Positions 24,169-33,296 of a stretch of DNA of 64,000 bases are shown here, piece by piece. Origin of the DNA: Flavobacterium pectinovorum (GTDB taxonomy: Bacteria; Bacteroidota; Bacteroidia; Flavobacteriales; Flavobacteriaceae); assembly GCF_022802975.1 (NCBI RefSeq), contig NZ_JAFEVZ010000004.1:124001-188000 (forward strand), given 5' to 3'. Below the pieces are notes generated by a model that was not told where the DNA came from, did not search any database, and saw nothing but the letters and a program-made list of their open reading frames with translations. The position numbers were made by a program, and so were the translations under genes. The first letter of the stretch is position 1. Each line of letters starts with the position of its first letter.

Positions 24169-27100
24169 CTATTCTTTTAATAAGTTTTGATAATAATTTA
24201 TACTTGATTGAGCATTAGGATCTCCATAAAATTTATTAAACATTATCTTAGTATTAAGTTCTTCTTGGTATCTTTGGGCATCCGTCATTGAGTGAAAGCT
24301 AGTATAAGTCATATTCTTCATATTCAATATATGCGTAAACTCTTCTCCAATTGTATAAACAAAATCTAAATTAGTTTTTATTGCAGACTTCGACAGTGAT
24401 ACTAACCAACTATTATCTTCCATTATCGTTGATTCTCCGTACGCTTGAGTTCCATTATTTGACACTATTGCTTCTCTAAATTCATAATTTACCAATACCT
24501 CGCTATCAACATTAATAGCTAAAGTTTTCAATTCTTTTACAGCATTTATGATATCCCAAAAATTTTTGTCTTTAAATCTAAACTTACCATCAGGATCTAT
24601 TCCTTTCGCTTCTAGTTGTTCTCTAAAAGATTTGTTCTCCTGTATTTTATGAGCAAAATGATTCAATCCAGAAATCACCAATCCTGTAACAGCTCCCTGC
24701 CAAAAGTTTCCACCAGTTAAAGCAGCTCCTGCGCCACCAGAAACTGTTCCAAAAGCAATCATACCTGCTCCTGAACTCCTGAAACTATTGCCCCATCCTA
24801 ATGTAGTATCATCTAAAGTATTACCATCCCAACTAAAAAGACTGCTAGCCACACTACTCAATGCCCCAGCCGCAAAGCCACTCCAAAACTTACCACCTGC
24901 AATACCTGTCATAGCCCCTTGAAAAGTACCATGAGCAATTGCCTGAAAAGCACCTCTTGCTACTTGCTGCCAGCCACAACTAACCCAATTTGTAAACATA
25001 GAATTCGCTGCACTACCAATCCCAAATGTCACTGCAGCACTTGCCGCCCCAATAAAAGTTGCTTTTGCCAAACCGCCTACACTAAAAGGTACATCTGCCA
25101 ATAGTGCTGTCATTGTATAGGTAAATGCCGCTATTGCTGCCCCAATTCCTACTGCAGCTAAAAAAGCAATTTCCCCGCTAGGATCCGTATACATCAACGG
25201 GTTATTCAACACATATGCATACCTGTTGTAATTCTGGGTATTCTCCGGCTGCTGTATAAAGTTGTCCGGCATTAAAAAAGAACGTAAAACAGGGTCGTAC
25301 AAACGGCCATTCATGTGGATCAGTCCTACTTCTGCCAGATGTTCGTGGCTGGTATAATCACGGTCGAGCATCATCAGTGCTGCTCCTGTACCGTTTGCAG
25401 GCAGGGTAATCGCAACACCGTTTTTCTGCAATTTGGTTAGATTTCCCCAGGCATCAAACTGTCGTCTTTCTACCGCTATTCCTGCGTTATCTGAAATGGC
25501 AATAATGCTTCCCAGATAATCCCTGTGAAGATAATATTTTTTGTCTGTAATGGCACCTGTAGCGATCGTTTTTGTTTTCTCGATATACAAAGGTGCTCCG
25601 TATGCATCACCTCCTACATAGGTACGTATGGTAACTTCTGTAGGAGTTCTTATAATTTCTACTGTACCGTCATCCGTATAATTCTTGGTTTTGGTATAGA
25701 TACCCTCTGCCCCGGGAGATGGAATCTGGTAACCAAATTTCATGGTCTGTCTTGACAGATGTGAATTGTAGGAAAATGCTGTACTGCCTTTATCGCTTTC
25801 GTTGATCGATATCGGGCTTTTAAACATATTATAGGTTACCAATTGTTTAGGCAGCTCGTTGTAATAGGCCGCTCCCTCTGTTGTCAGCTCTATTTCCTTC
25901 TTCTGGTAAATTCCGGTATTGAAATTACCGTTGTAGGTTACCGTACCGAGTTTGTTGTTAGTGGTAATCCTTCCTCTGTCATCATACGCATTCGAATCGA
26001 CAATACCTGTTAAAGGGTTGGTCCAGTTGGTGAGTCGGTCCAGAGCATCATAGGTAAAAGTCTCATTGGTTCCCAAAGCCACATTCTGGCGATTGCTCAG
26101 GGTTGCTTTTATCGCATTGAAGCTATAGGTATTGTTTATAATATTAATACTGTTTTTAGTGTGCTTCTGGGAAGTGTAATACCCATGAGCATCATACGTG
26201 CTTGTTATGGCCACTCCGTTACCCAGGTTTTCGGTTAGCGGCTGCATTTTTTCATTTGCTGTATTAAGCTGCCATAAAACAGTATCATTGGCATCTGTCA
26301 GCTTGTCCATGATCCCGTTGTAGGCATTGTAACTGTTTTTTGTGATGACCGATTCGCTTAACCCGGACGTGAGATCCTGTGTAGCGTTTGTTGCCTTGAC
26401 GGGTCTTCCATAACTATCGTAAGTTATGGTTTTGGTTTGTGTAAAAGCGGCATTGGTCTCTGTGTTGGTTACAGGCCTATGGAATTCATCATAGGTATAG
26501 CCAAAACTGTCTATGTTTCCTCCCAGACTATTTTTGCTGACCTCACTTGTCAGCTGAGCAAAAGAGTTATAGACATAATCGGTCTCGATATCGGCTCCGT
26601 CTCCTGATACTTTTCTTTTGGTTACCTTTCCGAACTCATCATAGGTGGTATCGGTTCTTCCTTTGGGAGTGGTTTCTGCAGTTAACTGTCCAAAGGCATC
26701 ATAACTATAGGTATAGGTACCTGCATTGGGATCGGTCATGGCGGTTTTATTGCCCCAGCCATCGATAGTGATGTTTACTTTATGCCCGCCATAATTAGAT
26801 TCTTTTAATTGTCCATTGGCATAATAGATAAAACTGATGGTACCGCCCGGATCTGTGGTCTGGGTTTTATTACCCAGTGCATCCACTGTTGCGGTTGTGG
26901 TTTTTCCGTCATCAACGCTTGTGGTAGTCAGCCCTGAATACGATAAGGTCTGGATCCTGCCTGTTGGCTGTGTTATTTTGGTCGGACGCATCAGGTAATC
27001 GTATTCATATGCTACCCATCGGCTTGGGGATGAAAAATAAGGTTCGCTTTCTTTCGTCTTTCTTCCCAGTCCATCATAAACTACTTGTTTTGAGATTGTC

Positions 27101-30100
27101 GAATTGACTGCTAACCCTTTTGTTGTGGTGATAACCGCTCTTCCCAATACATCGTATTGTGTGATGCTTTTGGCATTATCGCCTACTGTATTCTGGCTTG
27201 TAGTGGTGTAACCTCCATCGGATAATTTGGCATAGGTAATAGTGGTTTCCAATGGTACCGCAGATGCTCCGGTGGTTTTGGTTTTGGTCAGTTTTCCCCA
27301 ATTATCAAAAGTATAATCGCTTACTACGCCCAAAGGGCTTGTTGATTGTGTTACCTGCCCCAGTGTATTGTAAACAAAAGTTGTTATAAAGTTCTGGTGA
27401 TCTGTTTTTTTGATCACAAAACGTTTGGTGGCATCGTACTCGTCTGTTATTTTTCGTGCTGTAGGTGCCGGCAAGGCATTGGGTGCAGAGACCGTTTTGG
27501 TCAGCAGATTTCCCACGGCATCATAAGTCATGTCCTCTACAATGGCATAATTATTATGTCCTTTTTTTTCTGTACGGCTCAGGTTTGTTCCTGTGTAGGT
27601 ATACGCTTCTTCAGACGTTCGGGTATCTCCTGTATGAATACTGGTCGAAGTATTTACTTTTTTAGGTCTTCCTATATAATACGAACTTCCGGTTCCTGAT
27701 GGATTATTTTCATATTGTGTATCAACTGTTGTAGTACCCTGCAAGGTTGAACCGCTGTACTTTTTGGTAACCGTTCTGGTTTCCAAGCCATAATAACTTG
27801 CACTTTCAGAAGCTCCGTCGTAACTGAAAACAGTTTCATTTTTTATGCCTGACAAATGGTCTGTTGTGGTCTGTTTGGTCAATAAAACATTGAAAACACT
27901 ATTGTTGGAAACCGGGGCATTGCTACCACCCTGAGCAGCAGCAGGAGTTGCTTGAAATTTGGTGTTGTCTGCAGCACTGACATGAAATCCGGGTTTTAAA
28001 ATAATGACAGGCGCCTGATAATTGACTGCTATATCCTGCCCTATACCAGATAAAGCAGTTATAGAGGTGCCTGCTTTATAGGTCTGCCCCACGGTTACAG
28101 GTGTTGTAATGGTCATAACATTTTCAATCTGACTATACGAACTACCAACCCCTTCGTATCTTCTATAACCACTAAAAACATTTGTTTTAGTGCTCAATAA
28201 ATCAGAAGGTACTGCATCAAAAACCGTAGCCCCGTTTGTACTTGACCACGTTATGGTATTGGCTCCCCTAAGATTGACATCATTGTGCTGCGTTGTCCAG
28301 ATTTTGGTATCCGATTCCGATAAATACCAGCTGCTTCTTGTAGTTCGGGTAAAGCCGACTGTCCCGTAATTAAAATTGGACACATAGCCACGGTACCTAA
28401 AATCCTGGTATTTGGAAACACCATTGATGGCAGCAGTTAGTTTAGAAACTAAATAACTTGATGGGTTTCTGACAATCTCAATATTGGGATAGTTTACAAC
28501 ATCTGCGGAAGAATAAAAATCAGTACTACCATTACCTAATATAGTGCCACCCTCAGGTGCCATCATAGGCTTGTACTCAATGGTCTGGATAATCTTTCCA
28601 TTGGCCTCTGTTACGGTTTTTAATCTATTATCAGAATCAAAATCCTTATTGAACTGGTAATATTCGATTTTATTATGATGCCCCCGAACAATGACAAGAT
28701 CGGTATTAGCTCCATTGTATCTGTAATTCGAAACTAATGGAATCGGAATATCAGGAGAATCGGAAAAAAAACCCGATGGGCCAAATATTGGTAAAATATT
28801 ATCATTCTTCGAATCATAAGTCATAGGAAATGCAGTGGCACTGGCTATATTCCCTATATTATTGGTATATCCCTTTACCCACCATTCTGTATTATGGTCG
28901 TTAATTGTCCAACCTGGTTTATAATACCTTCTCCACACCCTTACAATATCTGATTTACCATCTTTGTTAATATCAATGGCATAATAACTACTAAAGTGGG
29001 TTTGTGAATTGTAGTGAGTTCCTGTATTAGGCCAATACTCTACAATATTGTGTGATTCTTTTACAAAAAATTCTCCTCCGGTCGGTTTTGGATTGCTGTA
29101 ATAAATATGCCATAAAGTTTGTCCTGATCCACCCTCAGAGTCCGGTAACATTATATCCGTTTTACCATCTCCGTTATAATCTCCTAAAAGAGGTTGTTTT
29201 GTATCTGAATACTTATCTAAAATTCCTGAACCGATTATTTCTAATTCAACCCATGGGCTTACTGTTAGTTGTTTAAAACTAACTATTTTATAAGTTTTAT
29301 CGTAATTAACTATCAATATATCAGCCTTCCCATCAGAATTAAAATCTGCTATATATTTTTTATCTCCTAATAAAACAGAACTATTTTCTAATTTAACAAA
29401 GCCTTTCTGCCCTAAAACTGTAGATGCATTTGGATTAAGATCCATTAAATGAAAATCATTCCCTTCATATGAATAATACTCAGTACAATATTCGTCTATC
29501 GGATATCCGTTATTATCATATATTACATAAGGATAAGTAATAATTCTTTGGTCTCTATTACTATCTATTAAAAATTCACTTACACCATCTCCATTAAAAT
29601 CTCCTTCAAAGTAATCATTAAATTTTAAAAGATTTGCAATACTACTACAATATGAATCTGAATCTGGATCAATAATCATCGTATTATTAAAATCTATTGT
29701 CTTATTGTGGCTCAAGACGACTCCATTCCCAGATAAATTATACGTTTTAAACTCTATTGTGGTCAAAGTTTCATTAATATAAACAATCGACTGGAATTGG
29801 TTTAGTTTATTATCAGTGAGTGTAGTGGCAGCAAATTTGTAACGAATCCATACAGGTAAATCAATTGGGGTATTTCCTGTATTCTCCTGAAACAATTTTG
29901 TAAAAACCTTATTATCAGCAACAAAATCCAATTGACCATCGCCATCAAAATCACCTGCTAAATCTGCTTTACTAAAATTTAAGTTATTAGTATATTCTTT
30001 TACCTTTCTTGTAGTTGTAGTAGGTGTAGTATCATATTTAAAAACTACCGGATTTGATTCTTCTTGTTGAGCATTGACTTCCTTAATATTAAGAACCCTT

Positions 30101-30930
30101 TCATATCCGGAATCATCAGTAGTATGTTCAATTTTGTAAGTTCTGAAAATAGCATTATTAGCATATACATCTACAAATTTTAAAATTTGAGTAGCATAGA
30201 CTGCAGCCCCTTTCATATAATCCCTTTCTATACGTTTTGCATTCTCATAGTTAAACGTTATTTTATCCTGAGCTGCAATTCCTGCTGTGGTATTTCCACT
30301 AAAAACAATGGAGTCAATATACAACTGGTTTGTACTGTTATAAGCTAAAGTTTTATAGTTATAATCAATAAAATTACCATAAGTATCTTCAAAACGGACA
30401 ATATACCAGGAATTAACAGAAACGAAATTTTGCAGACTTCCTGCTCCTTTTGAACCATACCAGCTTCTGGAGCCATCGGGTGCCGTAACAATAAAATAAG
30501 TAACCGTACCCTCAACTTTTAATTCTATTTTGGTATTGCTTTTATATTCGGTTTCATACGTAGAGCCATTCGCCCAGTAGGTTCCTGTTTTTATTAATAA
30601 TCGCTGGCCATCCAGAGACAGTTTATCGTTATTATCAAAATCAACTCCATCTACAAAACCGTCAATATCACGGCGTGTGGCTATACGGGTGATTGCCGAA
30701 ATACTGTTGATGCCCCAGCCCTGCCCGGCAATTCCGCCTCTGACACCACTGCTGTAAGTAAGATTGATGATAGGTGCTACATTTTTGATACTTGGCGGCA
30801 TGGCTATAGGTAAGGTATAGGTTGCCGTGCCTGATGCTGCTATTTGTAGTTCTCCTTTCGTATCTGTAAAATTTTGAGAAAAAGTAAAATGAGTTACTAA
30901 AATAAAAATAAAAAAGTAAAATTGTTTCAT
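24169..30930 (-). CDS. SpvB/VCBS/Rhs-repeat polymorphic toxin
   Basis: 2253-residue exported protein. The order is: signal peptide (1-18, THFTFSQ); SpvB-type domain (~20-310, TLPIAMPPSIKNVAPIINL); and FG-GAP/VCBS calcium-type motifs (~320-660, GDFDGDGQLDF, GDFNGDGVSEF, DFNSDGKADI, GDYNGDGKTDI). A spacer contains ALSGIGQDI... (~960-1000). Many YD repeats follow (~1130-1830, e.g. YDAFGQLTAET). The Rhs core (~1840-1920) has GLIHMNGRLYDP and NPLMYTDPSGE. After DPSG (1916-1920) comes an Ala/Gly-rich hydrophobic region (~1921-2088), then a variable tip (~2090-2253). The tip carries EEFTH (2196-2200) and a later QEE. The YD shell is expected to enclose the tip. There is no T9SS sorting domain at the end. 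It is the third gene of a four-gene operon. Toxin function is inferred from architecture. Confidence 0.88.
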   Translation of the reverse strand: MKQFYFFIFILVTHFTFSQNFTDTKGELQIAASGTATYTLPIAMPPSIKNVAPIINLTYSSGVRGGIAGQGWGINSISAITRIATRRDIDGFVDGVDFDNNDKLSLDGQRLLIKTGTYWANGSTYETEYKSNTKIELKVEGTVTYFIVTAPDGSRSWYGSKGAGSLQNFVSVNSWYIVRFEDTYGNFIDYNYKTLAYNSTNQLYIDSIVFSGNTTAGIAAQDKITFNYENAKRIERDYMKGAAVYATQILKFVDVYANNAIFRTYKIEHTTDDSGYERVLNIKEVNAQQEESNPVVFKYDTTPTTTTRKVKEYTNNLNFSKADLAGDFDGDGQLDFVADNKVFTKLFQENTGNTPIDLPVWIRYKFAATTLTDNKLNQFQSIVYINETLTTIEFKTYNLSGNGVVLSHNKTIDFNNTMIIDPDSDSYCSSIANLLKFNDYFEGDFNGDGVSEFLIDSNRDQRIITYPYVIYDNNGYPIDEYCTEYYSYEGNDFHLMDLNPNASTVLGQKGFVKLENSSVLLGDKKYIADFNSDGKADILIVNYDKTYKIVSFKQLTVSPWVELEIIGSGILDKYSDTKQPLLGDYNGDGKTDIMLPDSEGGSGQTLWHIYYSNPKPTGGEFFVKESHNIVEYWPNTGTHYNSQTHFSSYYAIDINKDGKSDIVRVWRRYYKPGWTINDHNTEWWVKGYTNNIGNIASATAFPMTYDSKNDNILPIFGPSGFFSDSPDIPIPLVSNYRYNGANTDLVIVRGHHNKIEYYQFNKDFDSDNRLKTVTEANGKIIQTIEYKPMMAPEGGTILGNGSTDFYSSADVVNYPNIEIVRNPSSYLVSKLTAAINGVSKYQDFRYRGYVSNFNYGTVGFTRTTRSSWYLSESDTKIWTTQHNDVNLRGANTITWSSTNGATVFDAVPSDLLSTKTNVFSGYRRYEGVGSSYSQIENVMTITTPVTVGQTYKAGTSITALSGIGQDIAVNYQAPVIILKPGFHVSAADNTKFQATPAAAQGGSNAPVSNNSVFNVLLTKQTTTDHLSGIKNETVFSYDGASESASYYGLETRTVTKKYSGSTLQGTTTVDTQYENNPSGTGSSYYIGRPKKVNTSTSIHTGDTRTSEEAYTYTGTNLSRTEKKGHNNYAIVEDMTYDAVGNLLTKTVSAPNALPAPTARKITDEYDATKRFVIKKTDHQNFITTFVYNTLGQVTQSTSPLGVVSDYTFDNWGKLTKTKTTGASAVPLETTITYAKLSDGGYTTTSQNTVGDNAKSITQYDVLGRAVITTTKGLAVNSTISKQVVYDGLGRKTKESEPYFSSPSRWVAYEYDYLMRPTKITQPTGRIQTLSYSGLTTTSVDDGKTTTATVDALGNKTQTTDPGGTISFIYYANGQLKESNYGGHKVNITIDGWGNKTAMTDPNAGTYTYSYDAFGQLTAETTPKGRTDTTYDEFGKVTKRKVSGDGADIETDYVYNSFAQLTSEVSKNSLGGNIDSFGYTYDEFHRPVTNTETNAAFTQTKTITYDSYGRPVKATNATQDLTSGLSESVITKNSYNAYNGIMDKLTDANDTVLWQLNTANEKMQPLTENLGNGVAITSTYDAHGYYTSQKHTKNSINIINNTYSFNAIKATLSNRQNVALGTNETFTYDALDRLTNWTNPLTGIVDSNAYDDRGRITTNNKLGTVTYNGNFNTGIYQKKEIELTTEGAAYYNELPKQLVTYNMFKSPISINESDKGSTAFSYNSHLSRQTMKFGYQIPSPGAEGIYTKTKNYTDDGTVEIIRTPTEVTIRTYVGGDAYGAPLYIEKTKTIATGAITDKKYYLHRDYLGSIIAISDNAGIAVERRQFDAWGNLTKLQKNGVAITLPANGTGAALMMLDRDYTSHEHLAEVGLIHMNGRLYDPVLRSFLMPDNFIQQPENTQNYNRYAYVLNNPLMYTDPSGEIAFLAAVGIGAAIAAFTYTMTALLADVPFSVGGLAKATFIGAASAAVTFGIGSAANSMFTNWVSCGWQQVARGAFQAIAHGTFQGAMTGIAGGKFWSGFAAGALSSVASSLFSWDGNTLDDTTLGWGNSFRSSGAGMIAFGTVSGGAGAALTGGNFWQGAVTGLVISGLNHFAHKIQENKSFREQLEAKGIDPDGKFRFKDKNFWDIINAVKELKTLAINVDSEVLVNYEFREAIVSNNGTQAYGESTIMEDNSWLVSLSKSAIKTNLDFVYTIGEEFTHILNMKNMTYTSFHSMTDAQRYQEELNTKIMFNKFYGDPNAQSSINYYQNLLKE

Positions 30931-31004
30931 ATAAGTTTAAGGTTGTTTTTTTCCTGTTTCTGGAATTTCAACAAGAATAAGAGATTCGAAAGTTTATATC
31001 TTCT

Positions 31005-31457
31005 TTATAACTGTTTCACAATTTTGAACGTTTTTGGCTCTCCTGATTTATAATGGAGCACAACGATATAAATCCCTGATGGATAAGACTGAAACAATAT
31101 ATTTTGAGTGTTCCTATTTTTAGTTTCCTGATACGTTTTTACTACCTGACCATTCATTGCAATTACCTGAATGGAAATGACATAATTGTCATTGGTCAAT
31201 TCCCATTTAAGATACAGCTCTTCTTTTACCGGATTCGGATAATACGAAATCATATCCTGTCCTTCCATTTTTTCAAGATCTTCCTCAACAAGAGCCTCAA
31301 TTTCCCTGACTTGCTTTCCTGTCTCTGGCGGGCAGTTAATGCACAATGTCCTGCTAGTTTGGTTACCGGCAGTATCATAACTAAATTTGATTTTTGTTGT
31401 TTGTGCAATACCCAAAAACGAAAAACTTAAAAAGGCCAGAAGCAAATATTTTTTCAT
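31005..31457 (-). CDS. Small secreted protein with YD-like motif and T9SS type A sorting domain
   Basis: 150 residues: signal peptide (1-18, FSFLGIAQ), then one YD-repeat-like stretch KIKFSYDTAGNQTSRTLC (~22-39). A short Cys/acidic linker (INCPPETGKQVREIEALVEEDL) leads to a type A T9SS sorting domain (~75-150, MISYYPNPVKEELYL ... YPSGIYIVVLHY). It lies 74 bp upstream of the Rhs gene and four bp behind the tail-fibre-like gene. The combination of a single YD-like segment and a sorting domain suggests an adaptor that ties the Rhs protein to the type IX route, but that is speculation from context. Confidence 0.75.
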   Translation of the reverse strand: MKKYLLLAFLSFSFLGIAQTTKIKFSYDTAGNQTSRTLCINCPPETGKQVREIEALVEEDLEKMEGQDMISYYPNPVKEELYLKWELTNDNYVISIQVIAMNGQVVKTYQETKNRNTQNILFQSYPSGIYIVVLHYKSGEPKTFKIVKQL

Positions 31458-31461
31458 AAAC

Positions 31462-32436
31462 TTATTTTTTTAATTCTTTTTCGATTGTAGCTAATCTTTC
31501 GGCAAAGGATTTATAATTTTCGTTTTCTGCTCTCAAACGCTCCAGTTCTTTTTGCTGCTCTATAGTATAAAGAGTCAGTTCTTCAATTTTTTGAAGCAGA
31601 ATATTAGACATTTCACCCAATGAAATTCCTTTTTCCTGCATTTCTTTTGCAGAAGGCACACCTGGTAAGTGATTATTTTTCTTTGTGAAATTTTCGATTT
31701 CTGTAAGGGTTGGCATTACATAATCTTCTTTTAATTCTGATTTACCAGTGTAGTATTTCTGGAAAACATAATCAGGAGTGATGTTCGTGTCTACAATTAC
31801 TTCTTTAGAGTGGATGGTGCCGTTTACGGTCAGTTTTTGGTCTGGAAATGTGGTCCCAATCCCAACGTTACCTGTGAAATAGTTATTTGAACCATTTACT
31901 TCAAGCATGATTGTATTGTTTTTATCACGAATTCGCAAAGCATTTTGACTATTATTCACATCAATGTAAGAACCATAAGAAAAATTAGACCAATTAACTA
32001 TGCGGTCATTTCCACCTAGCGAAAAGCTTTCGTTAATTCTAATTGAACCTGATATCGCAATAGTTCCATTTATAGACTGGTCTCCATTAAAAGTATTCCC
32101 GCCACGAGTAGCTAATTCATACCAAACAGGATTATTAGAACCGAGTCCACGGACAAATTTTCTAAAAAACAATCTGTCGTTTTCAAAATACGAACTTGCT
32201 ATTTGCAATTGATTGTTGTTCTCAAGATTTGAATGACGCAAATTTATAAGATGATTCCAATCGTGAGAATTTGAATCAACCTTACCATTTGGATTTAATC
32301 CTTGATAAAATCCTGAAGGTAATTCTATGTTAAAATTAGTAAGCGTGGAAGCATAACCACTACCAATTTGCTGCGAAAAAGAAACTATGTTTACGAAAAG
32401 AAACGGAAGAATAAAAAGTATTTTTTTGAATTTCAT
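31462..32436 (-). CDS. Secreted tail-fibre-like protein with C-terminal coiled coil
   Basis: 324 residues with a signal peptide (LPFLFVNIVSFSQ). The N-terminal half (~20-170) resembles fibre/adhesin beta segments (PVWYELATRGGNTFNGDQSI). A short repeat follows (GNVGIGTTFPDQKLTVNG, ~192-209). Next is a conserved tail (DYVFQKYYTGKSELKEDYVM, LPGVPSAKEM). A Glu/Lys/Leu coiled coil ends the chain (~280-324, IEQQKELERLRAENENY). In Bacteroidota this tail is common in proteins labelled tail fibre or S74-like. The catalytic Ser/Lys of the self-cleaving S74 chaperone is not evident. It is the first gene of the Rhs operon, possibly a surface fibre or oligomerising partner. Confidence 0.75.
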   Translation of the reverse strand: MKFKKILFILPFLFVNIVSFSQQIGSGYASTLTNFNIELPSGFYQGLNPNGKVDSNSHDWNHLINLRHSNLENNNQLQIASSYFENDRLFFRKFVRGLGSNNPVWYELATRGGNTFNGDQSINGTIAISGSIRINESFSLGGNDRIVNWSNFSYGSYIDVNNSQNALRIRDKNNTIMLEVNGSNNYFTGNVGIGTTFPDQKLTVNGTIHSKEVIVDTNITPDYVFQKYYTGKSELKEDYVMPTLTEIENFTKKNNHLPGVPSAKEMQEKGISLGEMSNILLQKIEELTLYTIEQQKELERLRAENENYKSFAERLATIEKELKK

Positions 32437-32708
32437 GATTTATATTTTGTATGAATTTTTGGAGTAAAAATAAATTAAAAACATAGCCCCGTACAAACCA
32501 ATTTAGCGATTTATCAAATTCATAATTAATCCTTAATATTAGTCTGACAAGCGTATAATTTTTTTAGTTTTATTCTTTTTAATTTATATTTTTTGCAATA
32601 TATATCATACAAAAACTACAAGTTTTACTTTATTTCAATATAAACTTAAATGAAAAACGTCCGGAAAATTCCAGACGTGTGTTATTTATTTCTAATTTAA
32701 AATAGTGT
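32437..32708. other. Intergenic region upstream of the Rhs operon
   Basis: 272 bp of A/T-rich sequence. It holds the promoter region of the minus-strand Rhs operon (no box could be fixed with confidence) and the lipoprotein terminator at 32653-32680. No gene seen. Confidence 0.5.
32653..32680 (-). terminator. Terminator of the small lipoprotein gene
   Basis: Stem ACGTC(C)GG / CC(A)GACGT with one mismatch and a T run on the minus strand. It is a diverged copy of the hairpin at 22272-22301, supporting duplication of the 3' end region. Confidence 0.6.
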
Positions 32709-33188
32709 TTACTCTTTACAATCCACTTTAGTCAATGTATTTTTTACATCAAATTTTAATGCTTTTCTGTCTTTAAAACTCACTTTCCCATTGGTTTCTA
32801 CGATATCTCCGTAGCCTGCAATATAGGTTCCGTCTTTTTGCAGAAATGCGACTTCACGAACTGATGAAACTCCTTCAGAATTAAAAGTATAATCGGCTAT
32901 AAGAGTATCCCCGTATATATTTCCGATTAAAGTTCCTTCGTTTTTATCCTTTCCTACTATATTATAACTTAGTTTTCCATTTACTTCCTGATGTGAATTT
33001 ACATTAAAACTCATTTCGATTACACTTCCTTTTGCATTCCATGTATAACACTGATCTCCTGCAGGCTCAACAATTTCAGCTTCTTTGGGAGGATTTGGAG
33101 TTATCTGTGGAGGTGGCAGTGTTGTTTCTTTTTTACAGGAAATAAAAACACTACACATAACGATTACTATTGCTGATACTTTTTTCAT
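32709..33188 (-). CDS. Small lipoprotein, complete copy at the island's right boundary
   Basis: 159 residues. The lipobox VFISCKKE (Cys18) is followed by a Pro-rich linker (TLPPPQITPNPPKE), then a beta-rich domain (~50-159) with CYTWNAKGSVIEMSF and IAGYGDIVETNGKV, ending VDCKE. No known family. Two cysteines (in DQCYTW and VDCKE) could pair in the periplasm. Its last 102 bp are duplicated as a truncated fragment at 22328-22429, on the far side of the Rhs island. Confidence 0.75.
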   Translation of the reverse strand: MKKVSAIVIVMCSVFISCKKETTLPPPQITPNPPKEAEIVEPAGDQCYTWNAKGSVIEMSFNVNSHQEVNGKLSYNIVGKDKNEGTLIGNIYGDTLIADYTFNSEGVSSVREVAFLQKDGTYIAGYGDIVETNGKVSFKDRKALKFDVKNTLTKVDCKE

Positions 33189-33235
33189 AATTTTATTTTT
33201 ACTGTGATTAGAGTATTAAAATTACTTGAAATAAA

Positions 33236-33268
33236 AAAAATCCATTCGCATAACGAATGGATTTTTTT
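33236..33268. terminator. Terminator of the alpha-oxoamine synthase gene
   Basis: Stem AATCCATTCG / CGAATGGATT with a 5-nt loop, and A/T runs on both sides. It lies 29 bp past the minus-strand stop at 33297. Confidence 0.75.
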
Positions 33269-33296
33269 ATATAATTCCCATATAAAGAGATGAAAT

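Noticed and set aside
26547..27699. Several plus-strand frames of 60-120 codons opposite the YD repeats
   Set aside because: They follow the repeat periodicity of the Rhs gene on the opposite strand and have Cys/Arg/Tyr-rich nonsense composition.
24169..30930. T6SS effector interpretation
   Set aside because: No VgrG, Hcp, PAAR or sheath genes are present, and the protein starts with an N-terminal signal peptide, which T6SS cargo lacks.
31462..32436. Prophage tail-fibre gene
   Set aside because: The protein has a signal peptide and lies in an Rhs operon. No capsid, terminase, portal or integrase gene is in the window.
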